Shown here: piece by piece, positions 17,868-26,793 of the stretch
How positions within the stretch are numbered: position 1 is the first letter of the stretch
Layout of the letters: the number at the start of each line of letters is the position of its first letter
Assembly: GCF_024435075.2 (NCBI RefSeq)
Contig: NZ_JAMZEG020000001.1
Span: forward strand, 868,001 to 932,000
From: Marinomonas maritima
Lineage (GTDB): Bacteria; Pseudomonadota; Gammaproteobacteria; Pseudomonadales; Marinomonadaceae
DNA: 64,000 nucleotides
Direction: 5' to 3'
Made by a program: the position numbers and the translations under genes
Notes under the pieces: model-generated
What the model was told of the DNA's origin: nothing
Databases searched by the model: none
What the model saw: the letters and a program-made list of their open reading frames with translations, nothing else

Positions 17868-19232
17868 ATGATTTGTGGATTTGATTATGGAACATCGAAT
17901 TGTGCATTAGGCATTGTGCAGGACTCGTCTGTGCGTTTGGTCGCTTTAGAAGGTGATCATACTTTTTTACCTTCCACGTTATACGCTTTAGATCGTGATT
18001 TAATTACTGAAGCCGTTGGCAGAAACATTCAAGATTTTCAGTCACGACAAACCTTTGCAGAGCTGCGTCAAAATGCCTTAACGCGCGCCAAACGTGCTCG
18101 TTACGAAGAAGACATTGCTGATGATGATCAAACCCTATTTTTTGGTCGTGCTGCGTTTGATGAATATTTCCAATGGCCTGAAGAAGGGTATTTTGTAAAA
18201 TCACCTAAATCCTTTTTAGGTGGTGCTGGACTGCGCGCAGAGCACATCCACTTCTTTGAAGACGTTGTTACTGTGATGATGCAAAACATCAAACAACGTG
18301 CGGAAAAAAGTCTAGGTGCGGACATTACACATACTGTGATTGGTCGACCGGTAAACTTTCAAGGTATTGATGCTGAGGTAAGCAATCGTCAAGCGTTAGA
18401 GATTCTAACCACCGCGGGCAAGCGAGCGGGTTTTAAAGAAATTGAATTTCTGTATGAACCGATTGCCGCGGGTTTAGATTTTGAAGTGGCCATGACCGAA
18501 AATAAAACGGTACTGGTTGTGGATATTGGTGGTGGTACCACTGACTGTGCCATGGTTCGAATGGGGCCTGATTATGTGCGAAAAGAAGACCGACGCAGTG
18601 ATTTTTTGGCGCATACCGGTGAACGAATTGGTGGTAATGATTTAGACATACAAATTGCGGGCAAACACTTAATGCCGTTGTTTGGAATGAATTCTCTGCT
18701 AAAAACTGGTTTGCCAATGCCAACGCAAATGTATTGGAATGCCATTACAACCAACGATGTATCGGCCATCGCGACCTTTAATAGCATGGAAACAAAAAAT
18801 CAAATACATCAAATGCGATTGGATGCGTCAGAACCTAAATTAATCGAGCGTTTCCTGCGGATGCGAGAAGAAAAGCACAACTACCATATTGTGCGCAGTG
18901 CAGAAGAAGCCAAAATTGCCTTATCTGACTCTCAGAGCTACCTTGCTTCATTGGATTATATTGAAGCTGCGCTAGAGGCTACGATTACTCGTGACGAGTT
19001 GGCTAAATCAATTACCTCACCACTCGAAAAAATGTTGAACTTGATGTCTGCCGCGATAGAGCAAGCTGGTGAAAAACCTGATTTGATTTATATGACTGGT
19101 GGTTCGGCCAAGTCTCCTGTTATTCGTGATGCGATTCAACAACGTATTGGGGATATTCCTGTATTGGATGGAGATCACTTTGGCAGTGTGGCGGCAGGTT
19201 TAACGGTGTGGTCTGAACGTATTTTCAAATAA
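17868..19232 (+). CDS. yegD: YegD-type Hsp70 family ATPase
   Basis: Actin/Hsp70-fold ATPase close to E. coli YegD: CGFDYGTSNCALGI (phosphate 1), FVKSPKSFLGG, VIGRPVNFQG, VLVVDIGGGTTDCAMV (phosphate 2), RIGGNDLDI and MTGGSAKSPVIR (adenosine loop). It has the nucleotide-binding domain but no classical Hsp70 substrate domain or lid, so it is a divergent chaperone relative of unknown client. The frame opens at 17850, but the ATG at 17868 has AGGTAAG at good spacing and matches the YegD start, giving 454 residues. Confidence 0.9.
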   Translation: MICGFDYGTSNCALGIVQDSSVRLVALEGDHTFLPSTLYALDRDLITEAVGRNIQDFQSRQTFAELRQNALTRAKRARYEEDIADDDQTLFFGRAAFDEYFQWPEEGYFVKSPKSFLGGAGLRAEHIHFFEDVVTVMMQNIKQRAEKSLGADITHTVIGRPVNFQGIDAEVSNRQALEILTTAGKRAGFKEIEFLYEPIAAGLDFEVAMTENKTVLVVDIGGGTTDCAMVRMGPDYVRKEDRRSDFLAHTGERIGGNDLDIQIAGKHLMPLFGMNSLLKTGLPMPTQMYWNAITTNDVSAIATFNSMETKNQIHQMRLDASEPKLIERFLRMREEKHNYHIVRSAEEAKIALSDSQSYLASLDYIEAALEATITRDELAKSITSPLEKMLNLMSAAIEQAGEKPDLIYMTGGSAKSPVIRDAIQQRIGDIPVLDGDHFGSVAAGLTVWSERIFK

Positions 19233-19271
19233 AGTTTTAAACAAAAGCCTATATAAAAAACATCACTACAT

Positions 19272-19307
19272 AAAAAAGCGAGCGACTAGGGTCACTCGCT
19301 TTTTTTG
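19272..19307 (+). terminator. Rho-independent terminator after the yegD-like gene
   Basis: Stem GCGAGCGAC / GTCACTCGC with one mismatch and a 4-nt loop, preceded by an A-run and followed by seven T residues. Confidence 0.87.
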
Positions 19308-19465
19308 ATTGTTATACGCTGGTATTTATTGCAGCAGAGTGTTTTTATTTGCATGAAAAACGTTCTTCTCCCAGCTCTTATTTTTCTCGCTTTGGTTGCT
19401 TAAGTTCGCTTTAAACCGTACGCTTCCACTTTCTGATAATGTGTTATTAACGGCGCTTATCAGTT

Positions 19466-19665
19466 CTTGTGAAGGTGCCAGTTTTACTGGTGAAACGGGA
19501 AACAGGTGCGTGTTAAGCAAACCCTGTACTGCCCCCGCAACGGTAAATAAGTGGTGTGTTCTTCTACTTACTCCCACTGTCCTTTTTTGGATGGGAAGGG
19601 ATGAGGCTTTTAGAAAAATGCAGTGTTGCCAAACGCTTATGAGTCCGGAGACCGGCCTTCATTGA
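19466..19665 (+). promoter_or_regulatory. Cobalamin riboswitch
   Basis: Contains the conserved order GGTGCC, GGTGAAACGGGAAAC, the core GCCCCCGCAACGGT, and the B12-box end GAGTCCGGAGACCGGCC. It lies about 90 nt before the GTG of the CbiM-like gene, so adenosylcobalamin should repress that gene. The rest of the 19308-19756 spacer holds no other gene that I can see. Confidence 0.95.
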
Positions 19666-19756
19666 TTAGGATTTTTTGCTTAGTACATCGTGCTAAGTGA
19701 GGGTCTGTTAATTTGAATCATACGGGTGAGTATGACGCATATTTTGGAGGCACATC

Positions 19757-20428
19757 GTGCATATTGAACCAGGCGTTGTTGACGGCGCAAAAATTGTTTT
19801 GAGTTACGCTACGGCGTTAGCTGCTTTTGGATTTTCTGCAAAAGCGTCTATCGACATGATTAAAAAAAATGGACTGTTGTCTTTAATCGGACGCAGCGCA
19901 TTAACCACCGTATTCGTCTTTATTTTCTTTCAAGTGATGCCACACCACGCGGTAGGGGTATCTGAAGTTCACTTTATCCTTGGCTCGACATTATTTCTTA
20001 TGTTTGGTCCTGCAGCGGCGTCGATCGGTTTGTTATCAGGATTATTGGTGCAAGGTCTATTTTTTGCCCTGATCGACCTTCCACAATATGGCATGAACGT
20101 CACAACCTTATTATTGCCTCTGTTTGCTATGTCTGTCGTCGCGCGTCGTATCATTTCGGACAATACGGCTTACGTGGATATTTCTTATAAACAGGCATTA
20201 AAACTGTCTTTAACGTATCAAGGTGGCATCGTTGTTTGGGTCGCGTTTTGGGCGTTTTACGGACAAGGTTTTGGTGCTGAAAATATGGCGTCGGTAGCGA
20301 CGTTTGGCCTTGCTTATATGAGTGTTGTGTTGCTTGAGCCTGTGTTAGATCTTGCTGTACTTGCAGGCGCAAAAAGCTTGAATCGCGTTAAAAATTCTTC
20401 ATTATTTGAAGCGCGCTTGTTCCATTAA
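19757..20428 (+). CDS. CbiM-like membrane component, probable cobalt importer
   Basis: 223 residues with about six or seven spans. It begins MHIEPGVVDGAK, the N-terminal His arrangement of CbiM-type S components, in which the N-terminus binds Co(II). HHAVGVSEVHFILGSTLFLMFG and a GLLVQGLFF helix are also CbiM-like. GTG start with GGAGG six bases upstream. No cbiN, cbiQ or cbiO lies nearby, so this looks like a solitary CbiM relative. Control by a cobalamin riboswitch supports cobalt uptake. It ends 33 bp before a terminator and converges on the phn operon. Confidence 0.85.
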   Translation: MHIEPGVVDGAKIVLSYATALAAFGFSAKASIDMIKKNGLLSLIGRSALTTVFVFIFFQVMPHHAVGVSEVHFILGSTLFLMFGPAAASIGLLSGLLVQGLFFALIDLPQYGMNVTTLLLPLFAMSVVARRIISDNTAYVDISYKQALKLSLTYQGGIVVWVAFWAFYGQGFGAENMASVATFGLAYMSVVLLEPVLDLAVLAGAKSLNRVKNSSLFEARLFH

Positions 20429-20460
20429 ACGAAATGTCTTGATCAAGCACGACTAAATAC

Positions 20461-20510
20461 AATGCCCACGTTTTTTACTAGAAATAGAGAAAGAGCGTGG
20501 GCATTTTTTA
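20461..20510 (+). terminator. Terminator hairpin with arms shared with the hairpin at 31905
   Basis: AATGCCCACG pairs with CGTGGGCATT across a 25-nt loop and is followed by six T residues on the plus strand; it ends the CbiM-like gene. The same arms and a related loop occur in the same orientation at 31905, on the other side of the phn operon. It abuts the phnP stop codon at 20508. Confidence 0.8.
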
Positions 20511-21266
20511 TATTACCGTCATGCCATCTTTCGCAATGAGCATATTGTCAGGCAAACTGTCCCCATGCTCCATTAACCAGCAATCTAAGCGATGGCTGAT
20601 GTGTGTGAGCATCATGATTTTCGGCTGCAGGGTGTGATAGGCCAAGAGAGCAAGATTGATGTCGTTATGATTTCTAGGCGCCGTTGGCGTTGGTGGTTCT
20701 GAGCAATCGAGTATCAGGTAATCCAGCGTTTTGTTGGCTAAGAATGCCTGTGTTGTTTCAGGTAAACCGACGGTGTCAGTGAGATACGCTAGGGTAAAAT
20801 CGTTCTTTTCAATGACATAGCCTAAGGTGATTTTAGAATGCAGTAATGGCAAAGGCGTAATCGAAAAATCATCAAATTGCATGGTTTCGAATGGTATAAA
20901 CGCCGGCTGAAAATCGAGCACGCCAGCGTGTTTATAAAGGTCGTCTGTGCCTTTTTGATCGTCCGGTCGAAACACCGGAATTTTCTCTGGTCGTTCAGAC
21001 CAACGCAAATGAAACAAACCTTGAACGTGATCCATGTGAAAGTGAGTCAGGACAATTCGTTGAATCTCATCAAATTCGTATCGTTCCGCCAGGTTAGGAA
21101 CGCCCGCGTCAATCAGAGTCACGCCAAGCTCGGTGCGAATTTCAAGACTGCAAGGTCCTCGGCGAAACGTGTCATCTTGCTTTGCTCGTTCACATGCCGC
21201 GCAATCACAGCCCCAAACCGGAACCTGACCCGCGTTACCTGAGCCAAGAATTCGAATATTCAACAT
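20508..21266 (-). CDS. phnP: Phosphoribosyl 1,2-cyclic phosphate phosphodiesterase
   Basis: Metallo-beta-lactamase-fold enzyme that opens 5-phosphoribosyl 1,2-cyclic phosphate after C-P bond cleavage. Metal motif HFHMDH, plus the structural-zinc cysteines in WGCDCAACERA, as in E. coli PhnP. The open frame extends to 21290, but ATG 21266 (MLNIRILGSGNAGQVP) matches the E. coli start; the ribosome site there is only AAAGAGA. 252 residues. Last gene of the minus-strand phn operon. Confidence 0.94.
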   Translation of the reverse strand: MLNIRILGSGNAGQVPVWGCDCAACERAKQDDTFRRGPCSLEIRTELGVTLIDAGVPNLAERYEFDEIQRIVLTHFHMDHVQGLFHLRWSERPEKIPVFRPDDQKGTDDLYKHAGVLDFQPAFIPFETMQFDDFSITPLPLLHSKITLGYVIEKNDFTLAYLTDTVGLPETTQAFLANKTLDYLILDCSEPPTPTAPRNHNDINLALLAYHTLQPKIMMLTHISHRLDCWLMEHGDSLPDNMLIAKDGMTVI

Positions 21267-21302
21267 GATTTTTTCTCTTTCATTCGTCATTCAGTCACTT
21301 TT

Positions 21303-21893
21303 TTATGAACTGGTAGACAGTGAATTAAGGTAACTAATAAGTTGCAGAACAGCGTCATCAATATTGGTGTTATTGTTTATGACATGGCACTGATCAAGCG
21401 GTCCTTTTGCTTTGGAAGAGGCGAATTGCTGCTGCGTTCGAGTCAGTCGCGCCTCGATATCCGGTAGCGATTCACGGCCTCGGTTTATTAATCGTTGGCG
21501 CAGTATGTCTGTTTCCACCTTGATCAATACAGGCACTAAATCTTTGCCATAAATCGTCATGGCGGTGGGCAAGTATTCTCTTGACCCATTGACGATGACG
21601 TTCTGACCTTTTGCTAGCCAAAGGTCGATTTCCTTGCCAATGCCGTAGCGCAATCCATTGGCTTGCCAATCTAAAGAAAAGCAACCCAGTTGTTGGCGTC
21701 GTTGGAATTCCGCTTCGCTCAATTCTATGTGATTTTCGTTACCAGATTGCCAATCGCGACAAATGTAGCGATTGGTAATCATTAGGTTGGGCAACGAGGT
21801 TAACGCTTCCGTATTTAGCCATTGGCGTACGCCGGCTAAAACAGAGTCTTTGCCGCTACCTGAAGCACCGATGAGATAAATGACCTTGCTCAT
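21303..21893 (-). CDS. phnN: Ribose 1,5-bisphosphate phosphokinase
   Basis: ATP-dependent kinase producing PRPP from ribose 1,5-bisphosphate, the step that returns the C-P lyase product to metabolism. P-loop GASGSGKDS near the N-terminus, then NRYICRDWQSGNENHIELSE and the guanylate-kinase-like core (VNGSREYLP, VLIKVETDILRQRLINRGRES). 196 residues, the normal length. 12 bp or more of spacing to phnP and 55 bp after phnM. Confidence 0.93.
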   Translation of the reverse strand: MSKVIYLIGASGSGKDSVLAGVRQWLNTEALTSLPNLMITNRYICRDWQSGNENHIELSEAEFQRRQQLGCFSLDWQANGLRYGIGKEIDLWLAKGQNVIVNGSREYLPTAMTIYGKDLVPVLIKVETDILRQRLINRGRESLPDIEARLTRTQQQFASSKAKGPLDQCHVINNNTNIDDAVLQLISYLNSLSTSS

Positions 21894-21948
21894 AGTTGTT
21901 CCGTTAACCCTTAATGACGTTGTTCTTTTTCACTTTATTTACCAGTGC

Positions 21949-23085
21949 TTAAAAAGCCCGTTGACCGTTTTTCCATACATGTTCGATGTGGACATGATCG
22001 CCTTTTAAGGTACTCCAAATTAAGTCGGCTTTTTGGCCGACTGCAATTTGACCTCTGTCGTTTAAACCCGCGGCTTTTGCGGGGTTTAGGCTGACCAAAT
22101 TCATGGCTTTAGGCACATCGTAATCATTGCTTTCTAATTGAGCGATTTTAAACGCGGATTCTAATAGGCTCGCAGGGTAATAATCACTGGATAAAATGTC
22201 TAATACGCCCGCGCTTGCCAGTTCATGAGCCGCAATGTTGCCAGAGTGAGAGCCACCACGAACCACATTTGGCGCGCCCATCAAAACACTCATTCCTTTG
22301 CTGTGAGCGGCTTTTGCTGCCTCTGCCGTGGTCGGAAATTCTGCAATCACCATGTTGAAATGATCAGATTCTTCCACGTGCTCTAAAGTGGCGTCGTCAT
22401 GGCTGGCAAGAGGAATATTTAATTCGTGACAGGTTGCACAAATACTTTCTCTAAACGTCGCACTGTAACGTTGGCTAGCATTAACTTGACGGGTAATAAA
22501 CGCGTCCATTTCGTCATCCGATAGCTTATATTTACCTTGGTAATATTCGCGGTATTTTTCCATTTTAGCGAATTGACGCTGTCCGGGAGAATGATCCATG
22601 ACAGACACAAGTTGTACGGGGGTTTGTTTCAATAGCGCTTGAAAATTGTTTAATGTGTCTTTATGGCTGACTTCACAGCGTAAATGTAAAAAGTGATCGG
22701 CGCGGGTTAAACCACGCTCACGGGATTCATTAAGCGCATCGACCATGCGGCTTAGATTGTTTAATCGTTCGCTGCCTTCGATCACATCGCCCACTGAAAC
22801 CGCATCGAATACCGAGGTGATTCCTGCGCTGACCATTTGCGCATCATGGACTTTAAACGCTTGAATCGCAGGCCAACTTACTCCTGGTCTCGGTGTGAAA
22901 TGTTTCTCCATGTTGTCTGTGTGCAATTCGACCATACCCGCGGTTAGGTAACCATTGTGGCAATCAATGGCGCCAGGCAAAGACACGTTGCCGTGGTCAA
23001 TGTGTGTGATAACGCCCTCGTTAATCATTACCGTACCTTTAATGACTTCATTGGCTAAGACAATTTGTGCATTGGTTAAAATCAT
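21949..23085 (-). CDS. phnM: alpha-D-ribose 1-methylphosphonate 5-triphosphate diphosphatase
   Basis: Amidohydrolase-superfamily enzyme that releases pyrophosphate from the PhnGHIL product to give the substrate of PhnJ. Visible: VELHTDNMEKHFTPRPGV with metal ligands, DHSPGQRQF, SHDDATLEHVEES, MGAPNVVRGGSHSGN and LSSDYYPASLL. 378 residues. GGAGAAG precedes the ATG. 16 bp downstream of phnL. Confidence 0.95.
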   Translation of the reverse strand: MILTNAQIVLANEVIKGTVMINEGVITHIDHGNVSLPGAIDCHNGYLTAGMVELHTDNMEKHFTPRPGVSWPAIQAFKVHDAQMVSAGITSVFDAVSVGDVIEGSERLNNLSRMVDALNESRERGLTRADHFLHLRCEVSHKDTLNNFQALLKQTPVQLVSVMDHSPGQRQFAKMEKYREYYQGKYKLSDDEMDAFITRQVNASQRYSATFRESICATCHELNIPLASHDDATLEHVEESDHFNMVIAEFPTTAEAAKAAHSKGMSVLMGAPNVVRGGSHSGNIAAHELASAGVLDILSSDYYPASLLESAFKIAQLESNDYDVPKAMNLVSLNPAKAAGLNDRGQIAVGQKADLIWSTLKGDHVHIEHVWKNGQRAF

Positions 23086-23101
23086 GACTACTTCTCCAAA
23101 A

Positions 23102-23866
23102 TTAGTGGTTTAGGGCGACTGGCTGGTCGTTGGTCTGAGTGGTATGAAGGCGGTTTTCGTTCACGGAAAATACATGGTCAGCGACGGCATTACGCACTTG
23201 GCTATCATGGAAAATACCGACCACGGCGATATTTTTAGCCAGTGCATTTTTGATCAATTGCACGACCACTTCTGAATTTTTTTGATCCAAAGACGCAGTC
23301 GGTTCATCCAATAATAAAATGGGATAATCTTGAATAAAGCCACGAGCGATGTTAACTCGCTGTTGTTCGCCCCCCGAAAAGGTACTCGGTGCTAACGACC
23401 ATAAACGCTCTGGAATATTAAGCTGTTGCAACAAAAGCGTTGCTCTCGCTTCGGCTTCGTCGTCGGCCACGCCACGTTCTTTCAGTGGTTGCTTGACCAC
23501 ATCGAGTGTGGAAACCCTAGGAATGACTCTTAAAAATTGGCTGACGTAACCAATGGTGTGGCGTCTTACGTCTAATAGTTCATGGCTAGTCGCCGTGGCT
23601 AAATCCAGCATGTCGCCTTGATGACGAACATGAATGGCTCCTGAACTGGGTAAGTAGTTAGCGTATAAAGTACGCAGAAGGGTGCTTTTTCCTGAGCCAC
23701 TTTCGCCATGTAATACGGTGCATTGTCCCGCAGAAATCTGCAGATCGACGTTGTTTAAAATGGGCAGCTGTATGCCGCCCTGATTGTGCAGGGTGAAGGT
23801 TTTACTGAGCTGTTCCACTTGAATCATCGTGGTTGTGCTGGTGTTACTCATGTTGGCACTTGTCAT
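23102..23866 (-). CDS. phnL: C-P lyase ABC-type ATP-binding protein PhnL
   Basis: ABC ATPase subunit needed with PhnGHI to form the nucleoside-triphosphate to ribose-phosphonate exchange product. Walker A GESGSGKST, signature FSGGEQQRVNIARGF, Walker B ILLLDEPTASLD, and the PhnL hallmark VSQFLRVIPR. The first ATG (23866) has AAGG upstream. Internal ATGs at 23851 and 23827 are possible; the last one (MIQVEQLSKTF) matches the E. coli N-terminus, so the first 13 residues are uncertain. Confidence 0.94.
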   Translation of the reverse strand: MTSANMSNTSTTTMIQVEQLSKTFTLHNQGGIQLPILNNVDLQISAGQCTVLHGESGSGKSTLLRTLYANYLPSSGAIHVRHQGDMLDLATATSHELLDVRRHTIGYVSQFLRVIPRVSTLDVVKQPLKERGVADDEAEARATLLLQQLNIPERLWSLAPSTFSGGEQQRVNIARGFIQDYPILLLDEPTASLDQKNSEVVVQLIKNALAKNIAVVGIFHDSQVRNAVADHVFSVNENRLHTTQTNDQPVALNH

Positions 23867-23919
23867 CGCTAAATAGCCTTATAAAAATGGATTAAAGGTT
23901 TGGATAAAGGCGCTATTGG

Positions 23920-24756
23920 TTAAGGGGTCAGCACCGATGACACTAATAGCTGGGTGTAGGCGTGTTGTGGGTCGTCGAGCACTTGGTCGGTTAAACCTGT
24001 TTCGACGATTCTTCCGTGACGCATGACAATTAGGCGCTGAGCCAACAGCCGAGCGACGGCAAGATCATGAGTGACGATCACCACGGCAAGGTTCATTTCG
24101 GTTACCAAGGTGCGCAGTAAATCCAATAAGCGTGCTTGAACCGATACGTCAAGTCCGCCGGTGGGTTCGTCCATAAAGACAACTCTTGGGTGAGTCACCA
24201 GATTGCGGGCAATCTGTAGGCGTTGCTGCATACCGCCAGAATAGGTAGACGGTTTATCATCGATACGGCTGACATCCAGTTCCACATCTTCCATCCACTG
24301 CAAGCCTTTATCGCGAATCTTGCCGTAATGACGTTCGCCAACGGCCATTAAACGCTCGCCGATATTGGCGCCAGCCGAAACTCCCATGCGTAAACCATCA
24401 CGAGCGTGTTGGTGCACCACACCCCATTCGGTTCTCAACAAATAACGGCGTTCTGTTTCTGAAAGCTGATAAAGATTAAGCCAGTTATTGTCACGATTAA
24501 GATAAAGAATCTCCCCTGCATTTGGCGCAAGACGAGCCGATAAACTGGTCAACAAGGTAGATTTTCCTGAACCCGATTCCCCGACAATACCTAAGACTTC
24601 TCCGGGATACAGATCAAAACTGATGTCTTCGCAGCCTTTGCCCGGTGCGTATAACTTAGTCAGTTTGTTCACTTTTAGAAGTGGTTCGTTCATCATTGCT
24701 TCATTGGCGGTTGATTTATTTGGTATTGGTTTAGTCGGCATGAGAGTGTCAGTCAT
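23920..24756 (-). CDS. phnK: C-P lyase ABC-type ATP-binding protein PhnK
   Basis: ABC ATPase that docks on the C-P lyase core complex. Walker A GESGSGKST, VVHQHARDGLRM (a PhnK hallmark), signature YSGGMQQRLQIARNL, and Walker B VVFMDEPTGGLDVS. The frame is open to 24861 inside phnJ, but the ATG at 24756 has GGAGAG seven bases upstream and overlaps the phnJ stop by 8 bp, which indicates translational coupling. That gives 278 residues, including a Pro/Thr-rich leader of about 25 before the conserved domain. Confidence 0.94.
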   Translation of the reverse strand: MTDTLMPTKPIPNKSTANEAMMNEPLLKVNKLTKLYAPGKGCEDISFDLYPGEVLGIVGESGSGKSTLLTSLSARLAPNAGEILYLNRDNNWLNLYQLSETERRYLLRTEWGVVHQHARDGLRMGVSAGANIGERLMAVGERHYGKIRDKGLQWMEDVELDVSRIDDKPSTYSGGMQQRLQIARNLVTHPRVVFMDEPTGGLDVSVQARLLDLLRTLVTEMNLAVVIVTHDLAVARLLAQRLIVMRHGRIVETGLTDQVLDDPQHAYTQLLVSSVLTP

Positions 24757-25681
24757 GATTTTTCTCTCCAGTTTGTGTGGCGTGCGCTTCGTTCTTATCG
24801 ACCTGCTGTCGGCAGTAATCGGTGTCCGAGCATAAGTAGCTGCGGGAGCCTTGATCATCAATAATGACTTCGTCTAAGAAGCTACTCTGAGAACCACAAA
24901 TGGCGCAGCTTTCTTCCCAAGTTTGAATCTCAAAAGGGTGATCTTCAAAATCCAAACTTTCGACGTTGGTGTAAGGTGGAACCGCGTAGATACGTTTTTC
25001 TCGTCCCGCACCAAACAGCTGTAATGCCGGCATTTGATGCATTTTTGGGTTATCGAATTTGGGTATAGGCGACGGATCCATAATGTATCTGTCGTTCACT
25101 CGCACAGGATAAGCGTATGTGGTGGCGATATGACCGAAATGGGCGATGTCTTCATAGAGTTTTACGTGCATCACACCGTAGTCTTCTAACGCGTGCATTT
25201 TGCGTGTTTCCACTTCGCTCGGTTCGATAAAGCGCAGTGGTTCTGGAATCGGTACTTGATAAATCAAAATCTGATCGGCACTTAATGGTGTTTCAGGAAT
25301 ACGGTGACGGGTTTGAATTAAACTGGCGTCTACGGTTTTTTCGGTGGTTTCTACCCCCGTAAGTTCTTTAAAAAAGGCTCGAATACTGACGGCGTTGGTG
25401 GTGTCATCTGCGCCCTGATCGATTACTTTTAGAATGTCACTTTCACCAATTACCGCGGCGGTAAGCTGAATGCCGCCGGTTCCCCAGCCATAAGGCATGG
25501 GCATTTCACGCCCACCAAAAGGGACTTGGTAACCGGGAATCGCCACGGCTTTAAGTAACGCACGGCGAATCATGCGTTTGGTTTGCTCGTCAAGATAAGC
25601 GAAGTTGTAGCCGTCTTTTATGGGGTCAAGCGTGACGTCATTAATGACAGGATTGACGCTGTTTGTGGAAGATAGGCTCAT
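24749..25681 (-). CDS. phnJ: C-P lyase catalytic subunit (radical SAM)
   Basis: Cleaves the C-P bond of ribose 1-methylphosphonate 5-phosphate, releasing methane or another alkane. The cysteine pattern C259-x2-C262-x21-C284-x5-C290 matches the E. coli [4Fe-4S] ligands plus the catalytic thiol. GYQVPFGGREMPMPYGWGTGGIQ is highly conserved. 310 residues, with a tail of about 20 beyond the last cysteine. The ATG overlaps the phnI stop by 4 bp. Confidence 0.97.
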   Translation of the reverse strand: MSLSSTNSVNPVINDVTLDPIKDGYNFAYLDEQTKRMIRRALLKAVAIPGYQVPFGGREMPMPYGWGTGGIQLTAAVIGESDILKVIDQGADDTTNAVSIRAFFKELTGVETTEKTVDASLIQTRHRIPETPLSADQILIYQVPIPEPLRFIEPSEVETRKMHALEDYGVMHVKLYEDIAHFGHIATTYAYPVRVNDRYIMDPSPIPKFDNPKMHQMPALQLFGAGREKRIYAVPPYTNVESLDFEDHPFEIQTWEESCAICGSQSSFLDEVIIDDQGSRSYLCSDTDYCRQQVDKNEAHATQTGEKNHD

Positions 25682-26793
25682 GCTTGTTCTCCTTTTTCGG
25701 TATTGGCTGTTTCTTTGTTTGCCTGTTCTTTTCGTAAGCGACGCAACAGCTCCAACTCAGATTGAAAATCCACGTAGTGGGGGAGTTTTAGATGGGAAAC
25801 AAACCCCGACGCTTCTACGTTGTCACAATGAGATAAGATAAATTCTTCTTGTTGAGCAGGGGACACGCGTTCTTCGTCGTACTTTTCTGCCTGTAGCGCG
25901 CGGTCAATTAATGCCATAGACAGGGTTTTTCGTTCATTTTGACCAAACGCCAGTCCATAACCTCGAGTGAATTTAATGTCATCGTCTTCTAGCTTGCTAA
26001 AACCGTTGATCATTTCGCATTCGGTCACTTGAATGCTGCCAATATCGACACTGAAGCCGAGTTCATCTGGGGTGATAAAGACGTCTACTTCGCCTGTTCG
26101 AATCTCTCCTGCAAACGGGTGATTACGGCCGTAACCGCGCTGAGTGGAATAACCCAGTGCGAGTAAAAAACCTTCGTCGCCACGCACAAGAGATTGCAAA
26201 CGCGCACTGCGATCACAAGGGTAAGACGGTGGATCTTGCGTTATATCGGCAGGCGCAATGTTTTCATCCACTTCTTCTACGATAAGCTTTTCCCGTTCGA
26301 GCATTTGCAAGACACGAGTCATGGCTTCAGGTTCATCTTCAGTATTGGTCGGCGTGATATTGTCTAACTCTGCAGGCGTTCTACCATCGGCTAATAAGGT
26401 GAAATCCAGCAGTCGATGGGTGTAGTCGAAGGTCGATCCCAAAAGTTGGCCGCCAGGTAAATCTTTAAACGTCGCCGAGATTCGACGCTCTATGTGCATC
26501 TGTGTGGTCTCAATCGCTTCACTGCGATAAAAACGACTCAGCGTGGTGCGATAAGCGCGTAATAAGAAGATGGCTTCGACCAAATCCCCAGCAGATTGTT
26601 TGATGGCTAATGCCGCCAGTTGAGGATCATAAATAGACCCTTCGGTCATTACCCGAGCGACAGCCAGAGGGAGCTGTTCACTGATTTGTGCCACGGACAT
26701 TTCAGGAATTTGCACATCACCGCGGCGATTTTTATCGAGCAATTTGTGCGCGTTGTTGATGGCGGTTTCTCCGCCTTTTACGGCCACGTACAT
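25678..26793 (-). CDS. phnI: Ribose 1-methylphosphonate 5-triphosphate synthase subunit PhnI
   Basis: Core C-P lyase subunit with nucleosidase activity on ATP or GTP that, with PhnGHL, exchanges the adenine for the phosphonate. The start MYVAVKGGETAI is the family signature, and QLLGSTFDYTHRLLDF, GYSTQRGYGRNHPFAGEIR and KLPHYVDFQSEL follow. 371 residues. GGAGGTG precedes the ATG. It abuts phnH (27-nt-free junction: stop and start are adjacent) and overlaps phnJ by 4 bp. Confidence 0.96.
   Translation of the reverse strand: MYVAVKGGETAINNAHKLLDKNRRGDVQIPEMSVAQISEQLPLAVARVMTEGSIYDPQLAALAIKQSAGDLVEAIFLLRAYRTTLSRFYRSEAIETTQMHIERRISATFKDLPGGQLLGSTFDYTHRLLDFTLLADGRTPAELDNITPTNTEDEPEAMTRVLQMLEREKLIVEEVDENIAPADITQDPPSYPCDRSARLQSLVRGDEGFLLALGYSTQRGYGRNHPFAGEIRTGEVDVFITPDELGFSVDIGSIQVTECEMINGFSKLEDDDIKFTRGYGLAFGQNERKTLSMALIDRALQAEKYDEERVSPAQQEEFILSHCDNVEASGFVSHLKLPHYVDFQSELELLRRLRKEQANKETANTEKGEQA

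Noticed and set aside
24757..24861. N-terminal extension of PhnK into phnJ
   Set aside because: The extension overlaps the conserved end of phnJ and lacks a ribosome site; the ATG at 24756 has a good one.
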